64,000 nt of DNA from Sinorhizobium meliloti 4H41 (lineage in GTDB: Bacteria; Pseudomonadota; Alphaproteobacteria; Rhizobiales; Rhizobiaceae). The stretch's first letter is position 1. The number at the start of each line of letters is the position of its first letter. The translations under genes and the position numbers were made by a program. The notes beneath the pieces are model-generated. The model was not told the DNA's origin and ran no database searches. It saw nothing but the letters and a program-made list of their open reading frames with translations. This document shows, in pieces, positions 16,831 through 26,177 of this stretch. The stretch lies in contig NZ_AQWP01000003.1 in assembly GCF_000375585.1 (NCBI RefSeq), positions 410,157 to 474,156 on the forward strand, written 5' to 3'.

Positions 16831-17652
16831 TCAGCCTTCCTCCGGTCTATGCCCGCCGATCGCGCGCGTCAATTCGTCCGCCGTGCGGCGCACGGCGGGG
16901 CCGAGGATGCCGAGTCTCTCGTCGTCGATACGGACGGTGGGGCCGGAGATCGAGATGCCGCCGATCGCCTCGCCGTACTCGTTGAAGAGCGGGGCTGCGA
17001 TGCAGCGCATGCCGAGCGTGTGCTCTTCGTCATCGACCGACCAGCCGCGGAAGCGGATCTCCTGAACATTGCGTATCAGGTCCTGCAGCGTGGCGAGCGT
17101 CCGACCGGTAAAGCAGGGCAGCGTTCTGCCGCTCAAAGTCTTGGCGATCTCCGTATCGGACCAAGTCGACAGAATGGCCTTGCCGATGCCGGAAGCGTGG
17201 ATCGGGCCGCGCCGCCCGGGACGGAAGAAGGCGCGCATCGGCGCGTGGCTTTCGACCTGGGAAATGAAAACGACGTCGCCGTCTTCCTCAATGCCGATAT
17301 TCGCCGTCTCGCCGCTTTCGTCCATGAGCCGCTTCAGGAAAGGACGGCTGATCGTGCCGAGCTTGCGGAAGCGCAGGAAGGCATTGCCTATCTCGAAAGC
17401 CTTGACGCCGACGGTCCACGTGCCGGCCTCGGCGTCGTTCGCCACCATCCCGTGCTGGGCGAGCGACGTCAGCAGCCGGTGCACGGTCGAAGGTGCCATG
17501 CCTGAGCGCTCCGAAAGCGCGGTCAAGGTCGAGCCGTCCCCTTCGGCGATGATCGCGAGCAGGGACAGGCTCCTGTCCAGCACCTGAACGGAAGCCGGGG
17601 CGGCGTTCTCTCCCGCCTTGCGCCCTCTCTTTCCCCTGCCGTTCGCCTCCAT
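16831..17652 (-). CDS. IclR-family regulator, likely repressor of the glyoxylate operon
   Basis: 273 residues. Helix-turn-helix about 35-85 (TLTALSERSGMAPSTVHRLL), then the IclR effector domain (GETANIGIEEDGDVVFIS, IHASGIGKAILS, GMRCIAAPLFNEYGEAIGGIS). The ATG at 17652 has a GGAG site 6 bases upstream; an in-frame TTG at 17664 is less likely. It is divergent from gcl. IclR relatives such as AllR regulate glyoxylate carboligase operons in response to glyoxylate or allantoate, so control of gcl-hyi-glxR is the natural inference. Confidence 0.9.
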   Translation of the reverse strand: MEANGRGKRGRKAGENAAPASVQVLDRSLSLLAIIAEGDGSTLTALSERSGMAPSTVHRLLTSLAQHGMVANDAEAGTWTVGVKAFEIGNAFLRFRKLGTISRPFLKRLMDESGETANIGIEEDGDVVFISQVESHAPMRAFFRPGRRGPIHASGIGKAILSTWSDTEIAKTLSGRTLPCFTGRTLATLQDLIRNVQEIRFRGWSVDDEEHTLGMRCIAAPLFNEYGEAIGGISISGPTVRIDDERLGILGPAVRRTADELTRAIGGHRPEEG

Positions 17653-17734
17653 GCCAGTCTCCAAATCAGTTGCCGCCTGAGATCATGCTCTACAGCCATT
17701 GCATCCGATTTTCTCCTATTTGTTGAAAATCTTT

Positions 17735-17763
17735 ATTTCCATATGATGGGAATGATTTCCATA
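17735..17763. promoter_or_regulatory. Candidate IclR operator with direct repeats, upstream of gcl
   Basis: ATTTCCATA occurs at 17735-17743 and again at 17755-17763, exactly 20 bp apart (two helical turns). The first copy also pairs imperfectly with GGGAAT at 17748. The AT-rich block lies in the divergent IclR-gcl spacer. IclR-family sites often contain TTTCC/GGAAA elements. Binding is not shown. Confidence 0.4.
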
Positions 17764-17821
17764 AACTCGTTGAAATAGGTGCGACATGGATTTACCTTCC
17801 AATCAAACAGGAGGAGTTCCC

Positions 17822-19606
17822 ATGGCCAAGATGCGCGCAGTCGATGCAGCGGTTTATGTTCTGGAAAAAGAAGGGATTGATTGCGCCTTCGGCGTACCCG
17901 GCGCGGCGATCAATCCATTCTACTCGGCCCTCAGGGCGCGCGGATCGATCCGTCACATCCTCGCTCGCCACGTCGAGGGGGCTTCGCACATGGCGGAGGG
18001 TTATACCCGCGCCAAGCACGGCAATATCGGTGTCTGCATAGGCACCTCGGGCCCGGCCGGCACGGACATGATCACCGGCCTCTACTCGGCATCCGCGGAT
18101 TCGATCCCGATCCTGTGCATCACCGGGCAGGCGCCGCGTGCGCGTCTCGACAAGGAGGATTTCCAGGCGGTCGACATCGCGAAAATCGCGGCGCCGGTCA
18201 CCAAATGGGCGGTCACCGTCATGGAGCCGGCCCTGGTCCCCTTCGTCTTCCAGAAGGCCTTCCATCTGATGCGCTCGGGTCGGCCGGGGCCGGTCCTCAT
18301 CGACCTGCCGGTCGACGTACAGCTTGCCGAGATCGAATTCGATCCGGAGACCTACGAGCCGCTTTCCGCCTACAAGCCTTCCGCCACCCGTGCGCAGGCC
18401 GAAAAGGCGCTTGCCATGCTCAATGAGGCAGAGCGGCCGCTGATCGTCGCCGGCGGCGGCATCATCAATGCGGACGCTTCGGATCTTCTCACCGAATTCG
18501 CCGAGATCACCGGCGTTCCGGTCGTTCCGACACTGATGGGCTGGGGCGTCATCCCGGACGACCATCCGCTGATGGCCGGCATGTGCGGCCTGCAGACCTC
18601 GCACCGTTACGGCAATGCGACGCTGCTCGCCTCCGATTTCGTCTTCGGCATCGGCAATCGCTGGGCAAACCGCCACACCGGCAACGTCCCGACCTATACG
18701 GAGGGCCGCAAGTTCATCCATGTCGATATCGAGCCGACGCAGATCGGCCGCGTCTTCGCGCCCGATTTCGGCATCGTCTCCGACGCAGGCGCCGCGCTCA
18801 AGCTCTTCCTCGACGTCGCGACCGAATGGAAGACTGCCGGCAAGCTGCGCGACTGGTCGGGATGGGCCGAGGAGTGCCGCGAGCGCAAGCGGACGATGCT
18901 GCGCAAGACCCATTTCGATCAGACCCCGCTGAAACCCCAGCGCGTCTACGAGGAGATGAACAAGACTTTCGGCCGCGACACCTGCTACGTCTCGACCATC
19001 GGCTTGAGCCAGATTGCCGGCGCGCAATTCCTGCACGTCTACAAGCCGCGCAACTGGATCAATTGCGGCCAGGCCGGTCCGCTCGGTTGGACGCTGCCGG
19101 CAGCTCTCGGCGTGCGGGCCGCCGATCCGAACCGGAAAATCGTTGCGCTTTCCGGCGATTACGATTTCCAGTTCCTGATCGAGGAGCTCGCGGTCGGCGC
19201 CCAGCACAAGCTGCCTTACCTGCATGTGGTCGTGAACAATTCCTATCTCGGGCTGATCCGTCAGGCCCAACGCGGCTTCAACATGGATTTCGAGGTCAGT
19301 CTGGCCTTCGACAACATCAATGCCGACGGTGACGCGGAGAAGGGTTACGGGGTCGACCATGTGGCGGTTGCCGAGGGGCTCGGCTGCAAGGCAATCCGCG
19401 TCAGGAGCCCGAATGAATTCGCCGACGCCTTCGATCGGGCGCAGGCGCTGATGGAAGAGCACCAGGTGCCAGTCGTCATAGAATTCATCCTGGAGCGCGT
19501 CACCAACATCGCCATGGGGGCGGACATCAACGCGGTCGTCGAGTTCGAGGAACTCGCCGAGCGCGGCGAGGATGCCCCGACCGCGATTGCCGCCCTTCTC
19601 GATTGA
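17822..19606 (+). CDS. gcl: Glyoxylate carboligase (tartronate-semialdehyde synthase)
   Basis: 594 residues, close to E. coli Gcl length and very similar in reading ([57 protein letters not shown]). Residue 51 is Val where other ThDP enzymes have the catalytic Glu, the known hallmark of Gcl. The ThDP/Mg motif is [17 protein letters not shown], ending near [14 protein letters not shown]. It joins two glyoxylates to tartronate semialdehyde and CO2. The ATG at 17822 has an AGGAGG site; an in-frame ATG at 17786 is upstream of that site and is rejected. It is first in gcl-hyi-glxR-ttuD-allA. Confidence 0.97.
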   Translation: MAKMRAVDAAVYVLEKEGIDCAFGVPGAAINPFYSALRARGSIRHILARHVEGASHMAEGYTRAKHGNIGVCIGTSGPAGTDMITGLYSASADSIPILCITGQAPRARLDKEDFQAVDIAKIAAPVTKWAVTVMEPALVPFVFQKAFHLMRSGRPGPVLIDLPVDVQLAEIEFDPETYEPLSAYKPSATRAQAEKALAMLNEAERPLIVAGGGIINADASDLLTEFAEITGVPVVPTLMGWGVIPDDHPLMAGMCGLQTSHRYGNATLLASDFVFGIGNRWANRHTGNVPTYTEGRKFIHVDIEPTQIGRVFAPDFGIVSDAGAALKLFLDVATEWKTAGKLRDWSGWAEECRERKRTMLRKTHFDQTPLKPQRVYEEMNKTFGRDTCYVSTIGLSQIAGAQFLHVYKPRNWINCGQAGPLGWTLPAALGVRAADPNRKIVALSGDYDFQFLIEELAVGAQHKLPYLHVVVNNSYLGLIRQAQRGFNMDFEVSLAFDNINADGDAEKGYGVDHVAVAEGLGCKAIRVRSPNEFADAFDRAQALMEEHQVPVVIEFILERVTNIAMGADINAVVEFEELAERGEDAPTAIAALLD

Positions 19607-19660
19607 AGAACGTCCTGCGCGGTTCCGCCCGCATCCCGCTTACCACAGAGGAGTGATCGC

Positions 19661-20476
<816 letters not shown>

Positions 20477-20481
20477 GCACG

Positions 20482-21366
20482 ATGGCATCTATCGGTTTCA
20501 TTGGACTGGGTATCATGGGCACGCCGATGGCGCGCCACCTTCAGGATGCCGGTCACAAGATCATCACGTCCAAATTCGCCATCCCTCCGCGTCAGGAGCT
20601 CGTCGACAACGGACTGGAAATCGTCGAAACGCCGAAGGCGCTCGCGGAAACGGTCGACACGATCATCCTGATGCTGCCGGATACGCCGGAAGTGAAGGAT
20701 GTCCTGTTCGGTGAGAATGGCGTCTATTACGGCCTGGGCGAGGGCAAGCTCGTCATCGACATGAGCTCCATCTCGCCGATCGAAACGAAGGAGTTCGCCA
20801 AGAAGATACGCGAAACCGGTGCCGAATATATCGACGCCCCGGTTTCCGGAGGCGAGGTCGGCGCCAAGAACGCCTCTCTCAGCATCATGGCCGGCGGCAA
20901 GCCGAGCTCCTTCGAACGCGCCCTGCCGCTCTTCAAGCTGATGGGCAAGAACATCACGCTGGTCGGCGATTGCGGCGACGGTCAGGTCACCAAGGTCGCA
21001 AACCAGATCATCGTGGCGCTGACCATCGAGGCAGTCTCCGAGGCGCTGGTCTTCGCGTCCAAGGCAGGAGCCGATCCGGCCCGTGTCCGCGAGGCGCTGA
21101 TGGGCGGCTTCGCATCGTCGCGCATTCTCGAGGTCCATGGCGATCGGATGATCAAGCGTACCTTCGAGCCGGGCTTCCGCATCTCGCTGCACCAGAAGGA
21201 CCTGAACCTCGCGCTGCAGGGAGCGAAAAGCCTCGGCATCTCGCTGCCGAACACGGCGGCAACCCAGGAGCTCTTCAACAATTGCGCCGCCAATGGCGAC
21301 AGCGGGCTTGACCACTCCGGGCTCGTGCGGGCGCTCGAGCGGATGGCGAACCACGAGGTCGCATAA
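20482..21366 (+). CDS. glxR: 2-hydroxy-3-oxopropionate (tartronate semialdehyde) reductase
   Basis: 294 residues. Rossmann motif IGFIGLGIMGTPMARHLQ, the beta-hydroxyacid-dehydrogenase motif DAPVSGGEVGAKNASL with catalytic Lys in GQVTKVANQI, and late FRISLHQKDLNLAL. It reduces tartronate semialdehyde to D-glycerate. AGGAG lies just before the ATG at 20482. It sits between hyi and a strong hairpin, then the glycerate kinase gene. Confidence 0.95.
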   Translation: MASIGFIGLGIMGTPMARHLQDAGHKIITSKFAIPPRQELVDNGLEIVETPKALAETVDTIILMLPDTPEVKDVLFGENGVYYGLGEGKLVIDMSSISPIETKEFAKKIRETGAEYIDAPVSGGEVGAKNASLSIMAGGKPSSFERALPLFKLMGKNITLVGDCGDGQVTKVANQIIVALTIEAVSEALVFASKAGADPARVREALMGGFASSRILEVHGDRMIKRTFEPGFRISLHQKDLNLALQGAKSLGISLPNTAATQELFNNCAANGDSGLDHSGLVRALERMANHEVA

Positions 21367-21427
21367 GTCGCGATCGAGGACGCGCATGATCGGCCGGCGG
21401 CCTCATCCGTCGGGGAGATCATGCATC

Positions 21428-21456
21428 CGGGCGGCGGAAGGAGGAGCCGCCGCCCG
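21428..21456 (+). terminator. Strong hairpin between glxR and the glycerate kinase gene
   Basis: CGGGCGGCGG (21428-21437) and CCGCCGCCCG (21447-21456) form a perfect 10-bp stem with the loop AAGGAGGAG, followed by CGTATTTCC. It could act as a partial terminator or a 3'-end stabiliser that lowers expression of the downstream ttuD and allA. The purine-rich loop contains a Shine-Dalgarno-like AGGAGG, which is unusual. Confidence 0.5.
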
Positions 21457-21479
21457 CGTATTTCCAAACGGGAGGAACA

Positions 21480-22748
21480 ATGGCCGCCATCGCCAACCCG
21501 CGTCAATTCCTGGAGAGCCTGTTCGCCTCTGCGGTGTCCGCCGCTGATCCGGAACGCGTCATCGCCGCAAATCTGCCGGAGCGGCCGAAGGGGCGAACGG
21601 TCGTCATCGGAGCCGGCAAAGGTGCCGCTCAGATGGCTCGGGCGTTCGAATGCGCCTGGGAGGGGCCGCTCAGCGGCGTGGTCGTCACGCGCTACGGTTT
21701 CGGCGCGCATTGCCGGCAGATCGAGGTGCTCGAAGCCTCCCATCCCTTGCCGGACGAGGGCGGGCTGAAGGCATCGAAGCGGCTCCTCGCGGCGGTCAGC
21801 GGCCTGACCGGGGATGACCTGGTCGTGGCGCTGATCTGCGGCGGCGGTTCGGCGCTCCTGCCGGCACCACCACCGGAGCTTTCGCTCGAGGATGAAATCG
21901 CCGTCAATCGGGCGCTACTTGCGTCGGGCGCGCCGATCAGAGCGATGAACGCGGTACGCAAGCATGTTTCCTTGATCAAGGGCGGCCGCCTTGCCGCCGC
22001 GGCCCATCCGGCCAGGGTCGTCTCTCTCGTCGTCTCCGATATTCCCGGCGACGACGCGGCGCTGGTCGCATCCGGCCCGACGGTCGCCGACGCAGCCAGC
22101 CTCCACGACGCCCTGAAGATCGTCGAGCGCTATCGCCTCGCTTTGCCGGAAAAGGTCATGCGCTGGCTGGCGAGCGCTGCGGCGGATGCACCGAGACCTT
22201 CCGATCCGCGCCTTGCCCGCAATGAGGTGCGGCTGATCGCTTCGGCAGGCGTCTCACTGGAGGCCGCGGCATCCAAGGCGCGGTCCGCGGGCGTAGAGGC
22301 CGTCATTCTTTCCGATGCGATCGAAGGGGAGGCACGCGACGTCGGGCTCGTTCATGCGGCCATCGCGCGCGAGACGGCGCTGCGCGGCCGCCCCTTTCCG
22401 AAGCCCGCCCTCATCCTTTCCGGCGGCGAAACGACGGTGACGGTCCGGGGCGAAGGTCGCGGCGGGCGCAACAGCGAGTTCCTGCTGTCGCTGGCGCTCG
22501 GCATCGACGGTATCGGCGGGATCTCGGCGCTCGCCGCGGATACCGACGGCATCGACGGATCCGAGGACAATGCCGGCGCCTTCGCCGATCATACGACGAT
22601 CGCGCGCCTGCTGGCGCGGCGCCTGGATGCCGCAGCGCTGCTTCAGAAGAACGACAGCTGGGCGGCCTTCGATGCGCTTGGAGACCTTTTCAAGCCGGGG
22701 CCGACGGGCACGAACGTCAATGATTTCAGGGCGGTGCTGATCCAGTGA
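21480..22748 (+). CDS. ttuD: Glycerate 2-kinase (MOFRL/GckA family; historically named ttuD hydroxypyruvate reductase)
   Basis: 422 residues. The N-terminal part has VVIGAGKGAAQMARAFE, ICGGGSALLPAP and VRKHVSLIKGGRLA. The C-terminal MOFRL domain has ILSGGETTVTVRGEGRGGRN, SALAADTDGIDGSEDNAGA and GPTGTNVND. The family phosphorylates D-glycerate at C2, although older annotation calls it hydroxypyruvate reductase. It completes glyoxylate to 2-phosphoglycerate after glxR. A GGGAGGAACA site precedes the ATG at 21480. Confidence 0.9.
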   Translation: MAAIANPRQFLESLFASAVSAADPERVIAANLPERPKGRTVVIGAGKGAAQMARAFECAWEGPLSGVVVTRYGFGAHCRQIEVLEASHPLPDEGGLKASKRLLAAVSGLTGDDLVVALICGGGSALLPAPPPELSLEDEIAVNRALLASGAPIRAMNAVRKHVSLIKGGRLAAAAHPARVVSLVVSDIPGDDAALVASGPTVADAASLHDALKIVERYRLALPEKVMRWLASAAADAPRPSDPRLARNEVRLIASAGVSLEAAASKARSAGVEAVILSDAIEGEARDVGLVHAAIARETALRGRPFPKPALILSGGETTVTVRGEGRGGRNSEFLLSLALGIDGIGGISALAADTDGIDGSEDNAGAFADHTTIARLLARRLDAAALLQKNDSWAAFDALGDLFKPGPTGTNVNDFRAVLIQ

Positions 22749-22795
22749 TCGGTGCCGGCGCCCAAAGGCAATTGGTCAACCAGGGAGGAAAGACC

Positions 22796-23287
22796 ATGAT
22801 ACCTCTACCGATCCGCCCGCTTTCACACGGCGAGTTCGCGCCCTTCGGCGACGTCATCGAGCCTGACGATGCGAAGAGCTTTCCGATCAACGCCGGCAAA
22901 TGCATCCGCTATCACGACCTTGCGAAGGTGGAGACGAGCGGCCCGGAAGCCCGAACGCTGGTCAGCCTCTTGAAGGGCGAGCCCTACGACATCCCCCTGA
23001 CGCTGAAGATGGTGGAACGGCACCCGCTCGGAAGCCAGGCCTTCATCCCGCTGACGGGAAATCCCTTTCTCGTGGTCGTCGCGCCCGACGAAGGCGGGGA
23101 ACCCGGCGAGCCGATCGCCTTCGAGACCGCGCCGGGGCAGGGGGTCAACATCGCGCAAAATGTCTGGCACGGAATTCTGACCCCGCTTCGTTCGACCTCC
23201 GAATTCGTCGTCATCGACCGCGGCGGCAGCGGGTGCAATCTCGAGGAGCATTTCTTCGAAAAGCCTTATCAGGTCGAATACGCTTGA
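22796..23287 (+). CDS. allA: Ureidoglycolate lyase
   Basis: 163 residues, typical for AllA. It opens IPLPIRPLSHGEFAPFGDVIE and carries MVERHPLGSQAFIPL and the conserved NIAQNVWHGILTPL. It splits ureidoglycolate into glyoxylate and urea, so it joins allE (14.8-15.7 kb) to gcl. The ATG at 22796 has a GGGAGGAAAGACC leader. An upstream in-frame start at 22745 overlaps the previous stop but has no ribosome site. It is the last gene of the glyoxylate operon. Confidence 0.93.
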   Translation: MIPLPIRPLSHGEFAPFGDVIEPDDAKSFPINAGKCIRYHDLAKVETSGPEARTLVSLLKGEPYDIPLTLKMVERHPLGSQAFIPLTGNPFLVVVAPDEGGEPGEPIAFETAPGQGVNIAQNVWHGILTPLRSTSEFVVIDRGGSGCNLEEHFFEKPYQVEYA

Positions 23288-23364
23288 CTGACGCGCGTCC
23301 CGCACTTGTTGCGGGGCGCTCGAACTCTTAGGTTCGGTGCTTCCGAGTCCGTGATCTTTGAGCA

Positions 23365-24309
23365 ATGCAGCACTTCGCCAGGAAAATGTGGGGAGAAACC
23401 GGTTGGGGCATGCCGACCTCGCTCGCCCTGCACCTGGCGCTCGCCTTCTTGCTGCTGGTTCGGCTGCCGGAATTGTCTGCGCCGGCAAAGGAGCAAAGCG
23501 TCAGCGTCGAGCTCGTTGCGCAGCCGAAGAGTGCGGAAAAGCCCGAGCAAAAGCCGAACGTGGCCAAGAGCGAGCAAACGCGTCCTCAGCCTGAGGCATT
23601 CGAGTCGGCCGCAGCGCCGGTCGAAACGGAAAAGCCGCCTCGGCCCGAATTGCCTCCGGCCGCGCCGAAGAAGTCCGAAACGCCGAGCGAGACGCCGGAG
23701 GCCTCGCGGCCCGCCCCGGCAAAAACGGAAAACACCGCCAGCGAAAAGCCGGCGGAAAGCAGGACCGCGCTTGCGCAATTGCGCGTCGATGCCCGGAGCG
23801 CAGCGAACGAGGCGGCCGATGCCGCAGCCACGCCGCCGGCTGCAGCTGTTCCCCAGGAGAAACCGGTTGTGGAGGAAGCAACGGCGGACCCGGCGCAAAA
23901 GCCGGCCGAGGCCATGGCCGAACGCCAGTCGAACCAGCTCGTCCAGGCGAAGGAACTCTATTCTGAAAACGCCCTGTCGGACCCCCGCGTGAAACAGGCG
24001 ATCGGCAGGCTGCCGCCGAAAAAGCGGATCGTGCAGCTCTGCAGCATCGAAGCGCTCGAGCAGGTGCGGCGTGAAATGCCCGGCGCCTTTCCGGACATGC
24101 TCGTTCCCTTCGGCCCTTCGGGGGGCTTCATCTCGCCGACAGGCCTGAACGCCGATGGCGGCGCCTTCCGCAGCCGGTCGACATGGTACACCATCGACTT
24201 CAAATGCGAAGTGAGCCCCGAGACGACCTCGGTCACTTCCTTCAGCCTCGCGATCGGCAAGGCGATCCCGAAGAGCGAGTGGGGTGCGCGACAGCTGCCG
24301 AGCAATTAA
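23365..24309 (+). CDS. DUF930 protein with TonB-like N-terminus
   Basis: 314 residues. One N-terminal membrane segment (LALHLALAFLLLVRLPEL, about 20-37) is followed by a long Pro/Ala/Glu/Lys-rich linker (about 45-195), as in TonB-like periplasm-spanning proteins. The C-terminal domain (about 200-314) has DPRVKQAIGRLPPKKRIVQ, QLCSIEALEQ and WYTIDFKCEV, including a Cys pair; this is the DUF930 pattern of rhizobia. Probably inner-membrane anchored with a periplasmic domain. Function unknown. ATGs at codons 8 and 16 are possible alternative starts. Confidence 0.8.
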   Translation: MQHFARKMWGETGWGMPTSLALHLALAFLLLVRLPELSAPAKEQSVSVELVAQPKSAEKPEQKPNVAKSEQTRPQPEAFESAAAPVETEKPPRPELPPAAPKKSETPSETPEASRPAPAKTENTASEKPAESRTALAQLRVDARSAANEAADAAATPPAAAVPQEKPVVEEATADPAQKPAEAMAERQSNQLVQAKELYSENALSDPRVKQAIGRLPPKKRIVQLCSIEALEQVRREMPGAFPDMLVPFGPSGGFISPTGLNADGGAFRSRSTWYTIDFKCEVSPETTSVTSFSLAIGKAIPKSEWGARQLPSN

Positions 24310-24335
24310 AACACTGGGACGGATGGAGGGACAGA

Positions 24336-24911
24336 ATGGCAAGCGCCTATCGCTGGCTGAACGAGCCGGCAAGCTGGGAGGGCGACGAACGCGATCTGTC
24401 GCTCAAGACCGACGCCAAGACGGATTTCTGGCGCGAAACCTTCTACGGCTTCGTGCGCGACAGCGGACATGCCTATCTTCGTCCGGTTTCAGGCGATTTC
24501 ACCGCCTCGGCGACGATCGTCGGCCAGTATGAGCAGCTTTACGACCAGGCCGGTCTGATGCTGCGGCTCGACGAACAGAACTGGATCAAATGCGGTATCG
24601 AATATACCGACGGGCTGATGCATTTCAGCGTGGTCGTGACGCGCGGCGTATCCGACTGGTCGGTCATTCCGTTGCACGCAAGGGCGCCTTCGGACCCACT
24701 GGAGGTGCGGCTGACGCGGCATGGGGATGCGGTGCGGGTGCAATTCCGCTTTGGCGAGGAACGCTGGCAGATGGCGCGGCTCTGTCCCTTTTCCGCCGCC
24801 GATGCCGAGGCCGGCGTCACGGCCTGTTCGCCGGAGCGCGCGGGGTTTGCGGCAAGGTTCCGCGACTTGAATTTCGGCCCGCCGATCGCTCGCGCCTTGC
24901 ACGACGACTGA
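24336..24911 (+). CDS. DUF1349 family protein (concanavalin-like fold)
   Basis: 191 residues. It carries WLNEPASWEGDERDLSLKTD, TDFWRETFYGF, FTASATIVGQYEQLYDQAGLM and WIKCGIEYTDG, the conserved pattern of the DUF1349/YesU-like beta-sandwich family. A GGAGGGACAGA leader precedes the ATG at 24336. No signal peptide is seen. It is 26 bases after the DUF930 gene and probably co-transcribed. Carbohydrate binding is possible from the fold, but the function is not known. Confidence 0.85.
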   Translation: MASAYRWLNEPASWEGDERDLSLKTDAKTDFWRETFYGFVRDSGHAYLRPVSGDFTASATIVGQYEQLYDQAGLMLRLDEQNWIKCGIEYTDGLMHFSVVVTRGVSDWSVIPLHARAPSDPLEVRLTRHGDAVRVQFRFGEERWQMARLCPFSAADAEAGVTACSPERAGFAARFRDLNFGPPIARALHDD

Positions 24912-24946
24912 AGCCCCGATAGCGCGATCCTTTTGCGAAAATTGGG

Positions 24947-26008
24947 TCACGCGATCGCGCGCGGCGCCAGGCTGCCGGCCGGCCGGCAGGAGTCGCGAAT
25001 CACCAGTCTTCCCTGAAGCACGAGCCGGCGTGGCGCTTCCGGGCTAGCGCCGGAAAGGCGGTCGAGCACGAGCTGCGCGGCCTGTTCGCCGATCGCCTGG
25101 ACCGGCTGGGCGATCGTCGTCAGATGCGGCTGGAAGACGTCGGCCCAGGGAAAATCGTCGAAGCTTGCGACCGAAACGTCGTCCGGGCAGCGAAGGCCGA
25201 TATCCCGGATCGCCTTCATCACCCCGATGACCATCAGGTTGTTGGCGGAGAAAATCGCCGTTGGCCGCTCGGGACTTGTCAGCAGCTGGATCGCCGCGGT
25301 GTAGGCGTCCTTCTCCCGAAAATTGCCGATCCGGATCAGGTCCTCCTCGCAGGGGAGGCCCGCCGCCTCCAACGCTGCCCGATAGCCGGCAAGACGCTCC
25401 CGTCCGGTCGAAGTGTCGAGCGAGCCCGAAATATAGCCGATGCGACGATGGCCGAGGCCGAGCATATAGACCGTTGCATCCTGAACCGCGCGACGATTGT
25501 CGAGCACGACCGCATCGGTGTCGATGCCGTCGCAAAGCCTGTCGATCAGCACGGTTGGAAGATTGGCGCTCGCGATCATGCGCTTCAGCGTTTCGTCGTC
25601 TCCGGCCGGCGCGATGATCAGGCCGTCCACGCTCCGGTCGATCAACAGGGCGATCTGCTCGTCCTGCAAGGCAACGTCCTCGTCATTGCAGCAGAGCATC
25701 ACGGCGTAGCCGGCCCGATGCAGCACGTCCTGGATCACTGCCACGACATCGGTGAAGAACGGATTGGTGATATCGGCAACCATCAGGCCTACGGTGCGGG
25801 TCGTGCCGAGCTTGAGACTGCGGGCGATTGCGTTGCGCTTGTAGCCTATGAGGCCGATCGCCTGCTCTATGCGGCTGCGCAATTCCGGACTGACCGGGGC
25901 CGAGCCGTTGATCACGGCCGAGACCGTCGCCACAGAGACATGCGCTGCCTTGGCAACGTCGAGCATGGTCGGTGCACCGGATTTCCGTGAATTTCGTCGC
26001 TGCTGCAT
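24947..26008 (-). CDS. LacI-family transcriptional repressor of the adjacent sugar ABC operon
   Basis: 353 residues. The N-terminal LacI helix-turn-helix is MLDVAKAAHVSVATVSAVIN with hinge GYKRNAIARSL. A periplasmic-binding-like effector domain follows (GLMVADITNPFFTDVV, LIIAPAGDDE, GLGHRRIGYISGS, FSANNLMVIGVMKA). It is divergent from the ABC operon at 26178. A palindromic operator overlaps its own leader just upstream of the start and a second lies in the ABC promoter, so both autoregulation and sugar-responsive repression are likely. Confidence 0.92.
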   Translation of the reverse strand: MQQRRNSRKSGAPTMLDVAKAAHVSVATVSAVINGSAPVSPELRSRIEQAIGLIGYKRNAIARSLKLGTTRTVGLMVADITNPFFTDVVAVIQDVLHRAGYAVMLCCNDEDVALQDEQIALLIDRSVDGLIIAPAGDDETLKRMIASANLPTVLIDRLCDGIDTDAVVLDNRRAVQDATVYMLGLGHRRIGYISGSLDTSTGRERLAGYRAALEAAGLPCEEDLIRIGNFREKDAYTAAIQLLTSPERPTAIFSANNLMVIGVMKAIRDIGLRCPDDVSVASFDDFPWADVFQPHLTTIAQPVQAIGEQAAQLVLDRLSGASPEAPRRLVLQGRLVIRDSCRPAGSLAPRAIA

Positions 26009-26014
26009 TTCTTC

Positions 26015-26026
26015 CGAAACGTTTCG
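26015..26026. promoter_or_regulatory. LacI-type operator O1
   Basis: CGAAACGTTTCG is a perfect 12-bp palindrome 7 bases upstream of the LacI-family start codon, overlapping its leader. Its core AAACGTTT recurs at O2, 87 bp away. Confidence 0.7.
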
Positions 26027-26091
26027 ATGGTTCGCTTGCGAAACTCTATTTGAATTGCTGGAATTAGGCAATCGAGCCCGGAACGGCGTGC

Positions 26092-26120
26092 TTGACAGGG
26101 TCGAAACGTTTAGAATAGGT
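26092..26120 (+). promoter_or_regulatory. Candidate promoter of the sugar ABC operon with operator O2
   Basis: TTGACA at 26092-26097 is a consensus -35. A weak ATAGGT lies 17 bases further on. CGAAACGTTTA (26102-26112), a near copy of O1, sits between the two boxes, where bound repressor would block RNA polymerase. Confidence 0.55.
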
Positions 26121-26177
26121 TGCGGGAAATAGGTGAATAGAGCGTCAGATGTCGGCGGTAGGGAGGCTGCCAATATC

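Noticed and set aside
17786..17821. Upstream ATG of gcl
   Set aside because: The AGGAGG ribosome site lies between it and the ATG at 17822, which gives the standard Gcl N-terminus.
17792..19462. Minus-strand 556-residue frame opposite gcl
   Set aside because: Gcl matches its family end to end. The antisense reading has no motifs.
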